The position numbers were made by a program, and so were the translations under genes. Below, in pieces: positions 14,039 to 22,305 of a DNA stretch of 27,350 bases. The stretch comes from Allopontixanthobacter sp034376665. GTDB lineage: Bacteria > Pseudomonadota > Alphaproteobacteria > Sphingomonadales > Sphingomonadaceae. How positions within the stretch are numbered: position 1 is the stretch's first letter; each line of letters opens with the position of its first letter. Below the pieces are notes generated by a model. The model searched no databases, was not told the origin of the DNA, and saw only the letters and a program-made list of their open reading frames with translations. Location: positions 1 to 27,350 of the forward strand of contig NZ_JAXMJI010000051.1 of the NCBI RefSeq assembly GCF_034376665.1, read 5' to 3'.

Positions 14039-14833
14039 TTAGAACCGTTCGATCCGGTCGAGGCCGTGGCGGGTCAGACTATCCCGCAAAGCTTCGAGAT
14101 ATTCGGCGGGCCCGGTCGTAATGGCGCGGTCCGGACCGGTGCGCGCGAATTCCTGTCCCCGGGTAAGGTCGGCAATCCGCCGGGCGATGCCTTCGGCGCC
14201 GTCGATCAGGGCGACGTCACTTCCGAAATTCTCGCTCAACTCCTCGCGCAGGAGCGGGAAATGCGTGCAGGCTAGGACCACAGCATCAATTCGCTCGCCG
14301 CCGGGCTGGTTGCGCAACCCGGCCACCGCTGCGGCGACCGCCTTCCGGTCCACCGGCCCACCGCGCAATTTTGCTTCGGCCACTTCGACCAGTTCCGGCG
14401 CGGCATGGCGCAGCAGGGTCTTGCCGACGGCGAATTCCCGCTCGAGATTATCAACATAGGTCTGACGCACCGTCGCTGCGGTACCGAGCAGTCCGATCAC
14501 CCCGCTTCGGGTCATCGCGGCGGCGGGCTTGATCGCCGGGACGGTGCCGACAATCGGCACTTCCAGCACTTCGCGCACCATGCCCAGCGCGATGGTCGAA
14601 GCGGTGTTGCACGCGATGCAGACGAGCCGCGGACGGTACCGCTCGCTCATCCGTCCGAGCAGGCCCGCCACCCTGGTAGCAATCTGGACCTCGGTCTTCG
14701 TGCCATAAGGCAGACCCGCCTGGTCGGAGGCGTAAATCACCGGGGCCTGCGGGAGAAGCTTCCGCAGTTCCGCCAGCACCGAAAGGCCGCCGACACCGGA
14801 ATCGAACAGCAGAATTGGCGCGTCGGGTTGCAA
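14039..14833 (-). CDS. murI: Glutamate racemase
   Basis: 264 residues. It converts L- to D-glutamate for peptidoglycan. FDSGVGGLSVL with D11, CNTAST with catalytic Cys75, the SDQAGLPYGTK segment and LACTHFPLL with the second catalytic Cys189 are all present. The start is TTG at 14833, supported by GGAG six bases upstream and by the near-universal short lead before the FDSGVGG motif; no ATG fits. It is transcribed away from plsY with a 115-nt gap between the two starts, and its stop lies 103 nt before the hemA start on the same strand, so read-through into hemA is possible. Confidence 0.95.
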   Translation of the reverse strand: MQPDAPILLFDSGVGGLSVLAELRKLLPQAPVIYASDQAGLPYGTKTEVQIATRVAGLLGRMSERYRPRLVCIACNTASTIALGMVREVLEVPIVGTVPAIKPAAAMTRSGVIGLLGTAATVRQTYVDNLEREFAVGKTLLRHAAPELVEVAEAKLRGGPVDRKAVAAAVAGLRNQPGGERIDAVVLACTHFPLLREELSENFGSDVALIDGAEGIARRIADLTRGQEFARTGPDRAITTGPAEYLEALRDSLTRHGLDRIERF

Positions 14834-14948
14834 ATTAAACTCCGCTTCGGTTCGGCCCGCGCTTGTCGAAGGCCCTGATTTACTTCATCGGGATTAGGAA
14901 CAAGTCTGCGCGTCGGCAAGCGCGGGGCGGACGGTAACTGAGGGTAAC

Positions 14949-15530
14949 ATGGACAATATCTGGGCCGCTTTGGCGGGTTACGTGCTGGGATCCATTCCTT
15001 TCGGGCTGATCCTGACGCGCATGGCGGGCATGGGCGATGTGCGGAACATCGGTTCCGGGAATATCGGCGCGACCAATGTCCTGCGCACCGGCAACAAGGG
15101 ACTGGCGGCCGCGACGCTGTTGCTGGATATGTTCAAAGGGTATCTGGCGGTCTTCCTCGCGTGGCAGTTTTTCCCAGAGGCTGCGGGATTTGCGGCGGTC
15201 GGCGCAATAATCGGGCATTGTTTCCCGCTGTGGCTGAAATTCAAGGGCGGCAAGGGGGTAGCGACGCTGGCTGGCGTCTGCTTCGGCCTCGCCTGGCCGA
15301 TCGGCGCGTTCTATGCGCTGGCGTGGCTCGGGATGCTGGCAATCTGGCGCATCAGTTCGTTGGCCGGCATGACGGCGGCTGTGGCGGCACCCGTCGCGGC
15401 CTATCTGACCGGAAGGGGGGAGTTCGTCCCCTTCCTCGCTGCGATTGCGATCCTGATCCTGTGGCTCCACCGCGCCAACATCGGTCGGCTGAAAGCAGGG
15501 ACGGAACCGAAGGTCGGTAGCAAGAAGTGA
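14949..15530 (+). CDS. plsY: Acyl-phosphate:glycerol-3-phosphate acyltransferase PlsY
   Basis: 193 residues with five hydrophobic segments, an inner-membrane enzyme that moves an acyl group from acyl phosphate to glycerol 3-phosphate, the first step of phospholipid synthesis. The three PlsY signatures are visible: GYVLGSIPFGLI near the start, RNIGSGNIGATNVLRTG at about 36-50 (glycerol-3-phosphate loop), and GHCFPLWLKFKGGKGVAT at about 97-114. The ATG at 14949 follows GAGGG by four bases. A REPIN-like repeat pair begins 19 nt after the stop and may act as the 3' border of the transcript. Confidence 0.96.
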   Translation: MDNIWAALAGYVLGSIPFGLILTRMAGMGDVRNIGSGNIGATNVLRTGNKGLAAATLLLDMFKGYLAVFLAWQFFPEAAGFAAVGAIIGHCFPLWLKFKGGKGVATLAGVCFGLAWPIGAFYALAWLGMLAIWRISSLAGMTAAVAAPVAAYLTGRGEFVPFLAAIAILILWLHRANIGRLKAGTEPKVGSKK

Positions 15531-15548
15531 ATTATTCGCCCGCCCTTC

Positions 15549-15629
15549 CGTCATCCCAGCGAAAGCTGGGATCGGGTCCTTCTAAGCCAGACCGAGACGA
15601 TAGCGATCCCAGCTTTCGCTGGGATGACG
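15549..15629. repeat. REPIN-like pair of REP hairpins, copy 1
   Basis: Two 26-nt arms (15549-15574 and 15604-15629) are perfect reverse complements of each other with a 29-nt spacer. Each arm is itself a hairpin: ATCCCAGC, GAAA tetraloop (TTTC on the other arm), GCTGGGAT. This is the architecture of REP doublets moved by RAYT transposases. The right arm ends 10 nt before the dprA start codon, so it lies in the dprA 5' UTR and could fold over its weak ribosome-binding site. No RAYT gene is in the window. Confidence 0.88.
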
Positions 15630-15639
15630 AGATTTCGGC

Positions 15640-16731
15640 ATGAATCTCGATCAGGCAGAGGCCTTCGCCCGCATCCGGCTGCTGCGGTCCCCCAACATCG
15701 GGCCGGTCAGTTACACGCAGTTGCTGCGCCGGTTCGGCAGCGCGGCGGCCTCGCTGGAGGCGCTGCCCGATCTCGGCAAGCGGGGAGGGCGGCAGTACAC
15801 GCCCGCGCCGTCAGCCCGGATTGAGGCCGAGGTAACCGCCGTGCGGCAGGCGGGTGCACGCTATCTGTTCCACGATTCGCCGGAATATCCGTCGTTGCTG
15901 CGCGAATTGGAGAGCGCGCCGCCAATTCTGACCTACCGAGGCGATATTGCGCTGGCGACCAAGCCCTGCGTGGCGATGGTTGGCGCGCGCAACGCCTCCG
16001 CTGCAGCGGTGAAGCTGGCGCGCGATTTTGCCATGGCGCTGGCGGATGCTGGACTGGTGGTGGTGTCCGGCCTTGCCCGCGGCATCGACGGCGCGGCGCA
16101 CAAGGGCGCGCTTCCCAAGACCATCGGAGTGATCGCCAGCGGGATCGAGATCGCCTATCCGCCGCAGCACGCGGAATTGCAGGAGCAGATTGCCAGCGAA
16201 GGCCTGCTGATCGCCGAACAGCCCCCCGGAACCGAGCCGCGTGGCAGCCATTTCCCCAGCCGCAACCGGATTATCGCGGGATTGGCTGCTGGAACGCTGG
16301 TGGTCGAGGCGGCCCCGAAATCTGGTTCGCTGATCACCGCCCGCCTGGCGGGGGAGGCTGGGCGCGAGGTCATGGCGATCCCCGGCAGTCCGCTCGACAG
16401 CCGTTCGCAAGGGTGCAACCAGCTGATCCGGGACGGGGCGGTGCTGGTCCAATCGCCGGAGGATGTGGTGGAGCTGCTGTCCGGCTTCGACGGCAATCCG
16501 CGCTCCACTTTCCGCGAAACGCAGGTGTGGAGCTACGACCCGGGCGAGGATTTTGCGGACGAGGAACCCGCCGATATCGAACAGCTCCTGACCACCGCGC
16601 CGGTTTCCGTGGACGAATTGATCCGCCAATCCGGCACCAGCGCGGCTGCGGTGCAACTGGCGCTGCTGGAGCTGGAAATTATCGGGCGACTGACCCGCCA
16701 TGCCGCTGGCCGGGTCAGTCTGACAGCGTGA
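15640..16731 (+). CDS. dprA: DNA-processing protein DprA (Smf)
   Basis: 363 residues. It binds single-stranded DNA and loads RecA during natural transformation; most bacteria keep it regardless of known competence. An N-terminal helix-hairpin-helix-like region (about 5-70) leads to the Rossmann-type core: VAMVGARNAS, VVSGLARGIDGAAHKGAL, GIEIAYPPQH, PPGTEPRGSHFPSRNRIIAGLA and VEAAPKSGSLITARLA, ending in IPGSPLDSRSQGCNQLI. The C-terminal winged-helix domain (about 300-363, DELIRQSGTSAAAVQLALLELE) is present. The ATG at 15640 follows no strong Shine-Dalgarno, because the sequence there belongs to the REP hairpin. It is followed 109 nt later by topA, the common dprA-topA order in alphaproteobacteria. 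Confidence 0.96.
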   Translation: MNLDQAEAFARIRLLRSPNIGPVSYTQLLRRFGSAAASLEALPDLGKRGGRQYTPAPSARIEAEVTAVRQAGARYLFHDSPEYPSLLRELESAPPILTYRGDIALATKPCVAMVGARNASAAAVKLARDFAMALADAGLVVVSGLARGIDGAAHKGALPKTIGVIASGIEIAYPPQHAELQEQIASEGLLIAEQPPGTEPRGSHFPSRNRIIAGLAAGTLVVEAAPKSGSLITARLAGEAGREVMAIPGSPLDSRSQGCNQLIRDGAVLVQSPEDVVELLSGFDGNPRSTFRETQVWSYDPGEDFADEEPADIEQLLTTAPVSVDELIRQSGTSAAAVQLALLELEIIGRLTRHAAGRVSLTA

Positions 16732-16840
16732 CCGCCAATTTTTCCCGCTTGCATCGGCTCAAATGCTCGCCACTTGACGAACCTCAATCTACGGCCCCAC
16801 CCTCGCGTACACGTACACGTAAGGATTCTCCGAACTTCCT

Positions 16841-19390
16841 ATGCAGTTAGTTATCGTCGAATCGCCGGCCAAGGCGAAGACCATCGAGAAATATCTCGGC
16901 AAGGACTTCAAGGTTCTCGCTTCCTACGGCCATGTCCGCGATTTGCCACCCAAGGATGGCAGCGTGCGGCCGGACGAGGATTTCGCGATGGATTGGGAGG
17001 TTTACCGCGACAAGACGTCCCGGATGAAGGAAATCACCGACGCGGCGAAAAAGGCCGACCGCCTGATCCTCGCGACCGACCCTGACCGCGAGGGCGAAGC
17101 GATTTCGTGGCACGTCCAGGAATTGCTGGCGAAGCGCAAGGCGCTGCCCAAGGTGGTCGACCGGGTGACCTTCAACGCGATCACCAAGGCCGCGGTGACC
17201 GAGGCGATGACGAGGCCCCGCGGGCTCGATACCGATCTGATCGACGCCTATCTTGCGCGCCGGGCGCTGGATTATCTGTTCGGCTTTACGCTTTCTCCGG
17301 TGCTGTGGCGCAAGCTGCCCGGGGCGAAAAGTGCAGGCCGCGTGCAGTCGGTAGCCTTGCGGATCATCGTCGACCGGGAGCGCGAGATCGAGGCGTTCCG
17401 GGCGCAGGAATATTGGTCCGTCGTCGCCCGGATGGAGCAGGACGGGACAGAATTCGATGCCCGGCTGGTCAAGTTCGACGGGACAAAGCTCGACAAGCTG
17501 ACCCTCGGCAACGAAGGCAGCGCCATGGCGGCAAAAACCGCCGTCGAGAATGGCCGCTTCACTATCGAAGATGTCGAAACCAAGCCGCAGAAGCGCCATC
17601 CCTCGCCGCCGTTCACCACTTCGACATTGCAGCAGGAAGCGAGCCGCAAGCTCGGCTATTCCGCCAGCCACACAATGCGGCTGGCGCAGAACCTCTACGA
17701 GGCCGGTGCGATTACTTATATGCGCACCGACGGCGTGCAGATGGACCACAGTGCGATTTCCGCCGCGCGTGCAGCAATTTCGGATCGTTACAACGGCCAT
17801 TACCTGCCAGAAAAGCCGCGCCATTATGCCACCAAGGCGAAAAACGCTCAGGAAGCGCATGAGGCGATCCGGCCTACCAGCTTTACTCAGGACAAGGCCG
17901 GTAGCGGGGACGAAGCGAAGCTCTATTCGCTGATCTTCAAGCGCGCGATGGCCAGCCAGATGGCCTCCGCCAGTCTGGAGAGAACGACCGTCACCCTGCG
18001 CGATCCAACCGGCCGGCATGAACTGCGCGCCACCGGCCAAGTGGTCAAATTCCCCGGATTTCTTGCAGTTTACGAAGAAAGCTTCGACGATGCGGCGGAT
18101 GACGAATCCGGCCTGCTGCCGGTAATGCGCAAGGGTGATAGTCCGGTGAAGAAATCGGTCGCCGCCAACCAGCACTTTACCCAGCCGCCGCCGCGCTTCT
18201 CAGAAGCCAGTCTGGTGAAACGGCTGGAGGAGCTGGGTATCGGTCGCCCCTCCACCTACGCCTCGACCATTCAGACCTTGCGCGACCGCGACTATGTCCG
18301 GATGGAGAAAAATCGTTTCTTTGCAGAGGAAAGCGGGCGATTGCTGACCGCGTTTCTCGAACGGTTCTTCGAACAATATGTCGCCTATGATTTCACGGCG
18401 GAGATGGAGGAGGAACTCGACACCGTTTCCGACGGGCGCGAAGAATACAAGGATCTTCTCGCCAAATTCTGGAAGGACTTCAAGCCCAAGACCGAAGAGG
18501 TCATGGAATTCAAACCGTCCGAAGTATCCGAGAAACTGGACGAGTTTCTGTCCGATTATTTGTTCCCGGCAAAGGAAGACGGGGGCGATCCGCGCCTGTG
18601 CCCCAAATGCGGAGAAGGACGGCTGGCCCTGCGCGGCGGCAAGTACGGCGCTTTCATAGCCTGTTCGAATTACCCGGAATGCAAATTCACCCGCCGATTC
18701 GCGCAGCCGGGCGGCGAGACGGATGAGGGCGGTGACGACGAATCGATGGGTAACGATCCGGTCACCGGCCTGCCCGTCGAGCGCAAGACGGGCCGTTTCG
18801 GGGCCTATATCCAGCTGGGCGAGGGCAAGGACGCGAAGCGCGCCAGCATCCCCAAGGACCTCGACGATTTTGATCTTGATTGGGCGCTGAAGCTGCTCGA
18901 CCTGCCGCGCATCGTCGGCACCCATCCCGAAACCGGCAAGGAAATCGAGGCCAATATCGGCCGCTACGGACCGTACCTGCGTCACGACGGCAAATATGCC
19001 AAGCTGGCGGGGACGCGCGATGTGTTCGACACCGGCATGAACGCGGCGGTGACGTTGCTGGCGGAAGCGGCTAATCGCAAGGGCGGCACCCGCACAGCTG
19101 CGGAACCGATCAAGGTGCTGGGCAAGCATCCCACCACCGACTCGGACATGAAGGTGATGGCAGGGCGCTACGGTCCTTATGTGACCGACGGCTCCAACAA
19201 CGCGACCATTCCGAAGGATGTGAAGCCCGAAGACTTGACCGACGAACAGGCAATCGCCCTGATCGACGCGCGTATCGCCAAGGGGCCGCCGAAGAAGAAG
19301 GGCCGCAAGGCTCCGGCCAAGAAGAAGGCCGCGCCGAAGAAGAAACCGGCGGCGAAAAAGAAGGCTCCGGCAAAGAAAGTCGCGGAATAG
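16841..19390 (+). CDS. topA: DNA topoisomerase I
   Basis: 849 residues; type IA topoisomerase that relaxes negative supercoils. The TOPRIM domain starts at MQLVIVESPAKAKTI with the DPDREGE acidic motif, the active-site Tyr293 is in ITYMRTDG, and the HEAIRPT and GRPSTYAST motifs follow. One four-cysteine zinc finger (CPKC...CSNYPEC, about 587-612) is followed by three cysteine-free repeats of the type GRFGAYIQ/GRYGPYLR/GRYGPYVT. The last 35 residues are almost only Lys, Ala and Pro, a basic tail seen in alphaproteobacterial TopA and likely to bind DNA. The ATG at 16841 has no close Shine-Dalgarno (AAGGA sits about 18 nt upstream). The stop TAG shares its last base with the next gene's GTG. Confidence 0.97.
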   Translation: MQLVIVESPAKAKTIEKYLGKDFKVLASYGHVRDLPPKDGSVRPDEDFAMDWEVYRDKTSRMKEITDAAKKADRLILATDPDREGEAISWHVQELLAKRKALPKVVDRVTFNAITKAAVTEAMTRPRGLDTDLIDAYLARRALDYLFGFTLSPVLWRKLPGAKSAGRVQSVALRIIVDREREIEAFRAQEYWSVVARMEQDGTEFDARLVKFDGTKLDKLTLGNEGSAMAAKTAVENGRFTIEDVETKPQKRHPSPPFTTSTLQQEASRKLGYSASHTMRLAQNLYEAGAITYMRTDGVQMDHSAISAARAAISDRYNGHYLPEKPRHYATKAKNAQEAHEAIRPTSFTQDKAGSGDEAKLYSLIFKRAMASQMASASLERTTVTLRDPTGRHELRATGQVVKFPGFLAVYEESFDDAADDESGLLPVMRKGDSPVKKSVAANQHFTQPPPRFSEASLVKRLEELGIGRPSTYASTIQTLRDRDYVRMEKNRFFAEESGRLLTAFLERFFEQYVAYDFTAEMEEELDTVSDGREEYKDLLAKFWKDFKPKTEEVMEFKPSEVSEKLDEFLSDYLFPAKEDGGDPRLCPKCGEGRLALRGGKYGAFIACSNYPECKFTRRFAQPGGETDEGGDDESMGNDPVTGLPVERKTGRFGAYIQLGEGKDAKRASIPKDLDDFDLDWALKLLDLPRIVGTHPETGKEIEANIGRYGPYLRHDGKYAKLAGTRDVFDTGMNAAVTLLAEAANRKGGTRTAAEPIKVLGKHPTTDSDMKVMAGRYGPYVTDGSNNATIPKDVKPEDLTDEQAIALIDARIAKGPPKKKGRKAPAKKKAAPKKKPAAKKKAPAKKVAE

Positions 19391-19572
19391 TGGCCAAGGA
19401 GCATTTCGAGCGGCACAAGCAGCCTTGGAACGCCGAGGAAGCCGGAAAACTCCGCCTCCTCGCCGGCAAGGGCCACGGCATCAAGGCCATCGCCAAGGCG
19501 CTCGGCCGGAGCGAGGAATCCATCAAGGATTTCGCCAAGAAGAACAAGGTCGCGATTGCCAAGAAGCGGTGA
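19390..19572 (+). CDS. Small basic HTH/SANT-like protein
   Basis: 60 residues from a GTG that overlaps the topA stop by one base (TAGTG), implying translational coupling. The sequence QPWNAEEAGKLRLLAGKGHGIKAIAKALGRSEESI resembles a single Myb/SANT-like helix-turn-helix: a Trp, acidic pair, helix, then IAKALGRSE-SI as the recognition unit. The tail is lysine rich, so DNA binding is plausible. The topA ribosome-binding region for it (GGCAAAGAAA) is weak. I do not recognise a named family. Coding is supported by the overlap, the purine-rich codon use like its neighbours and the clean stop before the second REPIN. Confidence 0.72.
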   Translation: MAKEHFERHKQPWNAEEAGKLRLLAGKGHGIKAIAKALGRSEESIKDFAKKNKVAIAKKR

Positions 19573-19602
19573 GCGATGCGCGGTGCAATGCGCTCATATC
19601 CT

Positions 19603-19684
19603 CGTCATCCCAGCGAAAGCTGGGATCGCTATCCGCCGGGTCGTACTTCGCCGTGAGCGGCCCCAGCTTTCGCTGGGGTGACGG
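19603..19684. repeat. REPIN-like pair of REP hairpins, copy 2 (diverged right arm)
   Basis: The left arm (19603-19628) is identical over 26 nt to the left arm of the copy at 15549. The right arm (about 19659-19684) is inverted and diverged, but its hairpin is kept: CCCCAGC-TTTC-GCTGGGG instead of TCCCAGC-TTTC-GCTGGGA, two changes that preserve one base pair. It sits between the small protein gene (+) and era (-), in the gap between convergent genes. Confidence 0.86.
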
Positions 19685-19723
19685 CTTAAATTGCCGGGTC
19701 GAGAGGGCGACCGACCGTCTGCG

Positions 19724-20626
19724 TCACCGCCCCCAGTCGAGTCCGATTTCCTCGTAGATTTCCTTGTCGTCGGCCCATTTCTCGTCGACCTTGACGTGCA
19801 GGAACAGGTGGACCTTGACCCCGAGTACTTCGGACAATTCCTTGCGCGCAGCCTCGCCGATGCTCTTGATCATTGAACCGCCCTTGCCGAGCACGATGGG
19901 TTTCTGGCTTTCCCGGCCGATCACGATCTGCTGGCGGATTTCGACGCTGCCATCGCCGCGCTGGAGGTAGCTTTCAGGGCGCACCGCGCTGTCATAGGGC
20001 AGTTCGTCGTGGAGCTGCTTGTACAGCTGTTCGCGGGTGATTTCCGCCGCCATCAGCCGCTCGCTGGCGTCGCTGACCTGGTCTTCGGGATAGTGCCATT
20101 CGCCTTCGGGCATCAAACCCGCCAGATGGGCCTTCAATTCCGGCACGCCGTCACCGGTATAGGCGGAAATGAAGAACACTTCGGCGAAATCGACCTTGCC
20201 GGTCAGCTCCTGCGCCAGTTCGAGCAGGGGTTCCTTTGCCGCCTTGTCGACCTTGTTGAGCGCGAGCAACTTGCGTTCCGGACGTTTGGCCAGCGCTTCC
20301 AGCAGCGGTTCAAGCTCGTGCCGGCGTTTCTTCAGCGGATCGACCACCAGCAGCACGGCGTCGGCGGCTGTTGCGCCTTCCCATGCGGCGCTGACCATCG
20401 CGCGGTCCAGACGGCGCTTCGGCGCGAAGATGCCGGGTGTGTCGACCAGGATGATCTGAGTCTTTTCCTCCAGAGCAATACCGAGCAGCCGTGCGCGCGT
20501 GGTCTGCGCCTTGGCACTGGTGATGGCGACTTTCTGGCCGACCATCTGGTTCACCAGCGTGGATTTGCCCGCGTTGGGCGCTCCGATGACAGCCACGACG
20601 CCGCATTTTGATGGTTTGTTGCTCAT
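19724..20626 (-). CDS. era: GTPase Era
   Basis: 300 residues. It is a Ras-like GTPase with a C-terminal KH domain that binds 16S rRNA near its 3' end during 30S assembly. G-motifs: GAPNAGKST (G1), DTPGIF (G3), NKVD (G4) and SAYTG (G5); the KH part holds VLGKGGSMIKSIGEAARKEL with the GxxG loop. The ATG at 20626 overlaps the rnc stop as ATGA; the open frame continues to 20809 but that stretch is inside rnc. The order lepB-rnc-era, all joined by ATGA, is the standard operon that pairs rRNA processing with ribosome maturation. Confidence 0.97.
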   Translation of the reverse strand: MSNKPSKCGVVAVIGAPNAGKSTLVNQMVGQKVAITSAKAQTTRARLLGIALEEKTQIILVDTPGIFAPKRRLDRAMVSAAWEGATAADAVLLVVDPLKKRRHELEPLLEALAKRPERKLLALNKVDKAAKEPLLELAQELTGKVDFAEVFFISAYTGDGVPELKAHLAGLMPEGEWHYPEDQVSDASERLMAAEITREQLYKQLHDELPYDSAVRPESYLQRGDGSVEIRQQIVIGRESQKPIVLGKGGSMIKSIGEAARKELSEVLGVKVHLFLHVKVDEKWADDKEIYEEIGLDWGR

Positions 20627-21324
20627 CCGAACCGCTCCATGAATAGCCGGGCCGCTTCGGTCTCCGCCTCTTGTTTGCTGCTGGCCGTCGCCTCGGCCTC
20701 TCCGACATTCTTGACGCTCACGCGGACCGTGAATTCGGCCATGTGATCCGGTCCCGAACGATCGATGATCGCGTATTCGGGACCTTTGCGCCGGTTGCCC
20801 GCCGCCCATTCCTGAAGCGCGCTTTTGGGATGTTTCGAGATACCGGCTCCGCCAGTAATCCGGCTGTGCCAGATCTTCCGGATCAGCTCGCTCGAAGCAT
20901 CGTAGCCGGCTTCGAGGAAATTCGCGCCGAGCAGAGCCTCCATCACGTCGCCGAGGATATTGTCGCTGTCGGCAGCGCCGTCATCGCGCGCCTGCTTGCC
21001 CAGATTGAGATGCCGTGCGGCTCCGATTTCGCGGGCAACAGCGGCGCAGGTGGAACGGCTGACGAGTGCGTTGAGCCGCTGCGCCAAGGCACCTTCCGCG
21101 GCCTGCGTCCGTTCATAGAGAAGCGCCGCGACGGTCAGGCCGAGGACCCGGTCGCCGAGGAATTCGAGCCGCTGGTAATCGCGCGCGTTGCCGGTGCTGC
21201 CATGCGTCAGCGCCTCGTACCAGAGATCCTCGTCCCTGACCGCGAAGCCGCTGGCCAGCAGCCACTGGCGCGAGTCTGCCGGCAATCCCGATACCGCCCC
21301 GCTTCCCGCTTTGGCCGCACTCAT
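20623..21324 (-). CDS. rnc: Ribonuclease III
   Basis: 233 residues. It cleaves double-stranded RNA, including pre-rRNA. The RNase III signature QRLEFLGDRVLGL, and DNILGDVMEALLGANFLEAG with the catalytic acidic pair, occupy the N-terminal two thirds; the dsRNA-binding domain (about 165-233) contains HPKSALQEWAAGN and EATASSKQEAETEAARL. The ATG at 21324 overlaps the intended lepB stop as ATGA; an upstream GTG-type extension to 21384 would cover the lepB 3' end and is not favoured. Because of the lepB frameshift, ribosomes translating lepB as sequenced would run on for about 210 nt through the rnc start in another frame. Confidence 0.96.
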   Translation of the reverse strand: MSAAKAGSGAVSGLPADSRQWLLASGFAVRDEDLWYEALTHGSTGNARDYQRLEFLGDRVLGLTVAALLYERTQAAEGALAQRLNALVSRSTCAAVAREIGAARHLNLGKQARDDGAADSDNILGDVMEALLGANFLEAGYDASSELIRKIWHSRITGGAGISKHPKSALQEWAAGNRRKGPEYAIIDRSGPDHMAEFTVRVSVKNVGEAEATASSKQEAETEAARLFMERFG

Positions 21325-22144
21325 AGCGTGTTTCCGATGCGTTCGGCGCGCAGCGCTGTGAACCAGGTCCACGGCTGCAACCATTCCACGCTGCCATCGG
21401 TCGACACATCAGCACCGTAGCGCGGGCGACCAGATTTTCTTGCGGCACGATTCCGATTCCCTCCGCGGCGGCAGCGGGAAAGCGGCTGTCGAGCGAGTTG
21501 TCGCGGTTATCGCCCATCGCGAAGAACTTGCCTTCCGGGACCACTACGGGTCCGAAATTGTCTTGCGGCATGTCCCCGAAGTCGAGGACGTTGTAGGAAA
21601 TGCCGTTGGGCAGGGTTTCCCGGAATTGCTGGTAACGACAGGCGCCGGTCCCGTCGGGCAGAGTAATGATTTCCGAGAAGGCGTGGCACAGCGTGTTCTC
21701 GGACTGCGGAATGATGAAATCGGCGACCTTGACCTTGGGCACCGGCTCGCCATTGAGGATGATCTGCCCGCCGCGCATTTCGACCGTGTCCCCCGGAAGG
21801 CCGATGGCGCGCTTGATATAATCGCTGCCGTCAATCGGATGCTTGAAGAGCACCACGTCGCCGCGTTCCGGACTGGATGCGAAGATCCGGCCCCGGATCA
21901 GCGGGAAGGAATTGCGGCTGTAGCCATAAGACCATTTCGCCGCGAGCAGCTGGTCGCCATTAATCAGACCGGGCATCATGCTCTCGCTCGGAATATTGAA
22001 CGGAGAGAAGATGAAGCTGCGGAAGATCACCACGATCAGCACCAGCTTGAGCAGGAAAACGAAGAAATTTCCGTCCTCCTTCTCGGTTCTGGGCTTGGTC
22101 ACTTCAGGGGCCGCGACCTGATTCGCCGGAGTTGCGTCGGTCAT
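21321..22144 (-). CDS. lepB: Signal peptidase I, with an apparent 3' frameshift
   Basis: It cleaves signal peptides of exported proteins at the periplasmic face of the inner membrane. From the ATG at 22144 there is a cytoplasmic lead, one membrane segment (about 27-46), PSESMMPGL with nucleophile Ser55, YIKRAIGLPGD with the general-base Lys, and GDNRDNSLDSR (box E). After Met246 (21409-21407) the frame breaks: the family-like ending STDGSVEWLQPWTWF...RIGNTL, whose TGA overlaps the rnc ATG as ATGA, is in another frame. Total length 824 nt is one base short of 275 codons, so a single missing base near 21404-21407 explains it. Read straight through, the protein would be 343 residues with a nonsense tail ending at 21113. 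Catalytic residues are unaffected. Sequencing error or a real mutation are both possible. Confidence 0.88.
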
Positions 22145-22305
22145 AATACAGTCTCGGCTGAGGTATGCGCAGGGGCGTGGACGGCGGGATTCGAGCGGCT
22201 GGTCATCATCGCGGCCCGAAAATCGTATGCGGAGGGGTGTGGAGGGTTCCAAATCATCGACGCAGTCCCTACCCGCGTGGGGCAGGCCTAGGAAAGGATT
22301 TTCAC

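Noticed and set aside
15549..15629. CRISPR array or intrinsic terminator for plsY
   Set aside because: There are only two inverted arms and a single spacer, not direct repeats; no T-run follows the hairpins. The same unit recurs 4 kb away, which fits a dispersed REP-type repeat.
16801..16822. Tandem TACACG units upstream of topA
   Set aside because: Only two and a half short copies, no symmetry and no spacing that suggests an operator; probably chance.
16847..18175. Open frame of 442 codons on the minus strand opposite topA
   Set aside because: It mirrors topA codon structure, shows no family motif and no ribosome-binding site; treated as a shadow frame.
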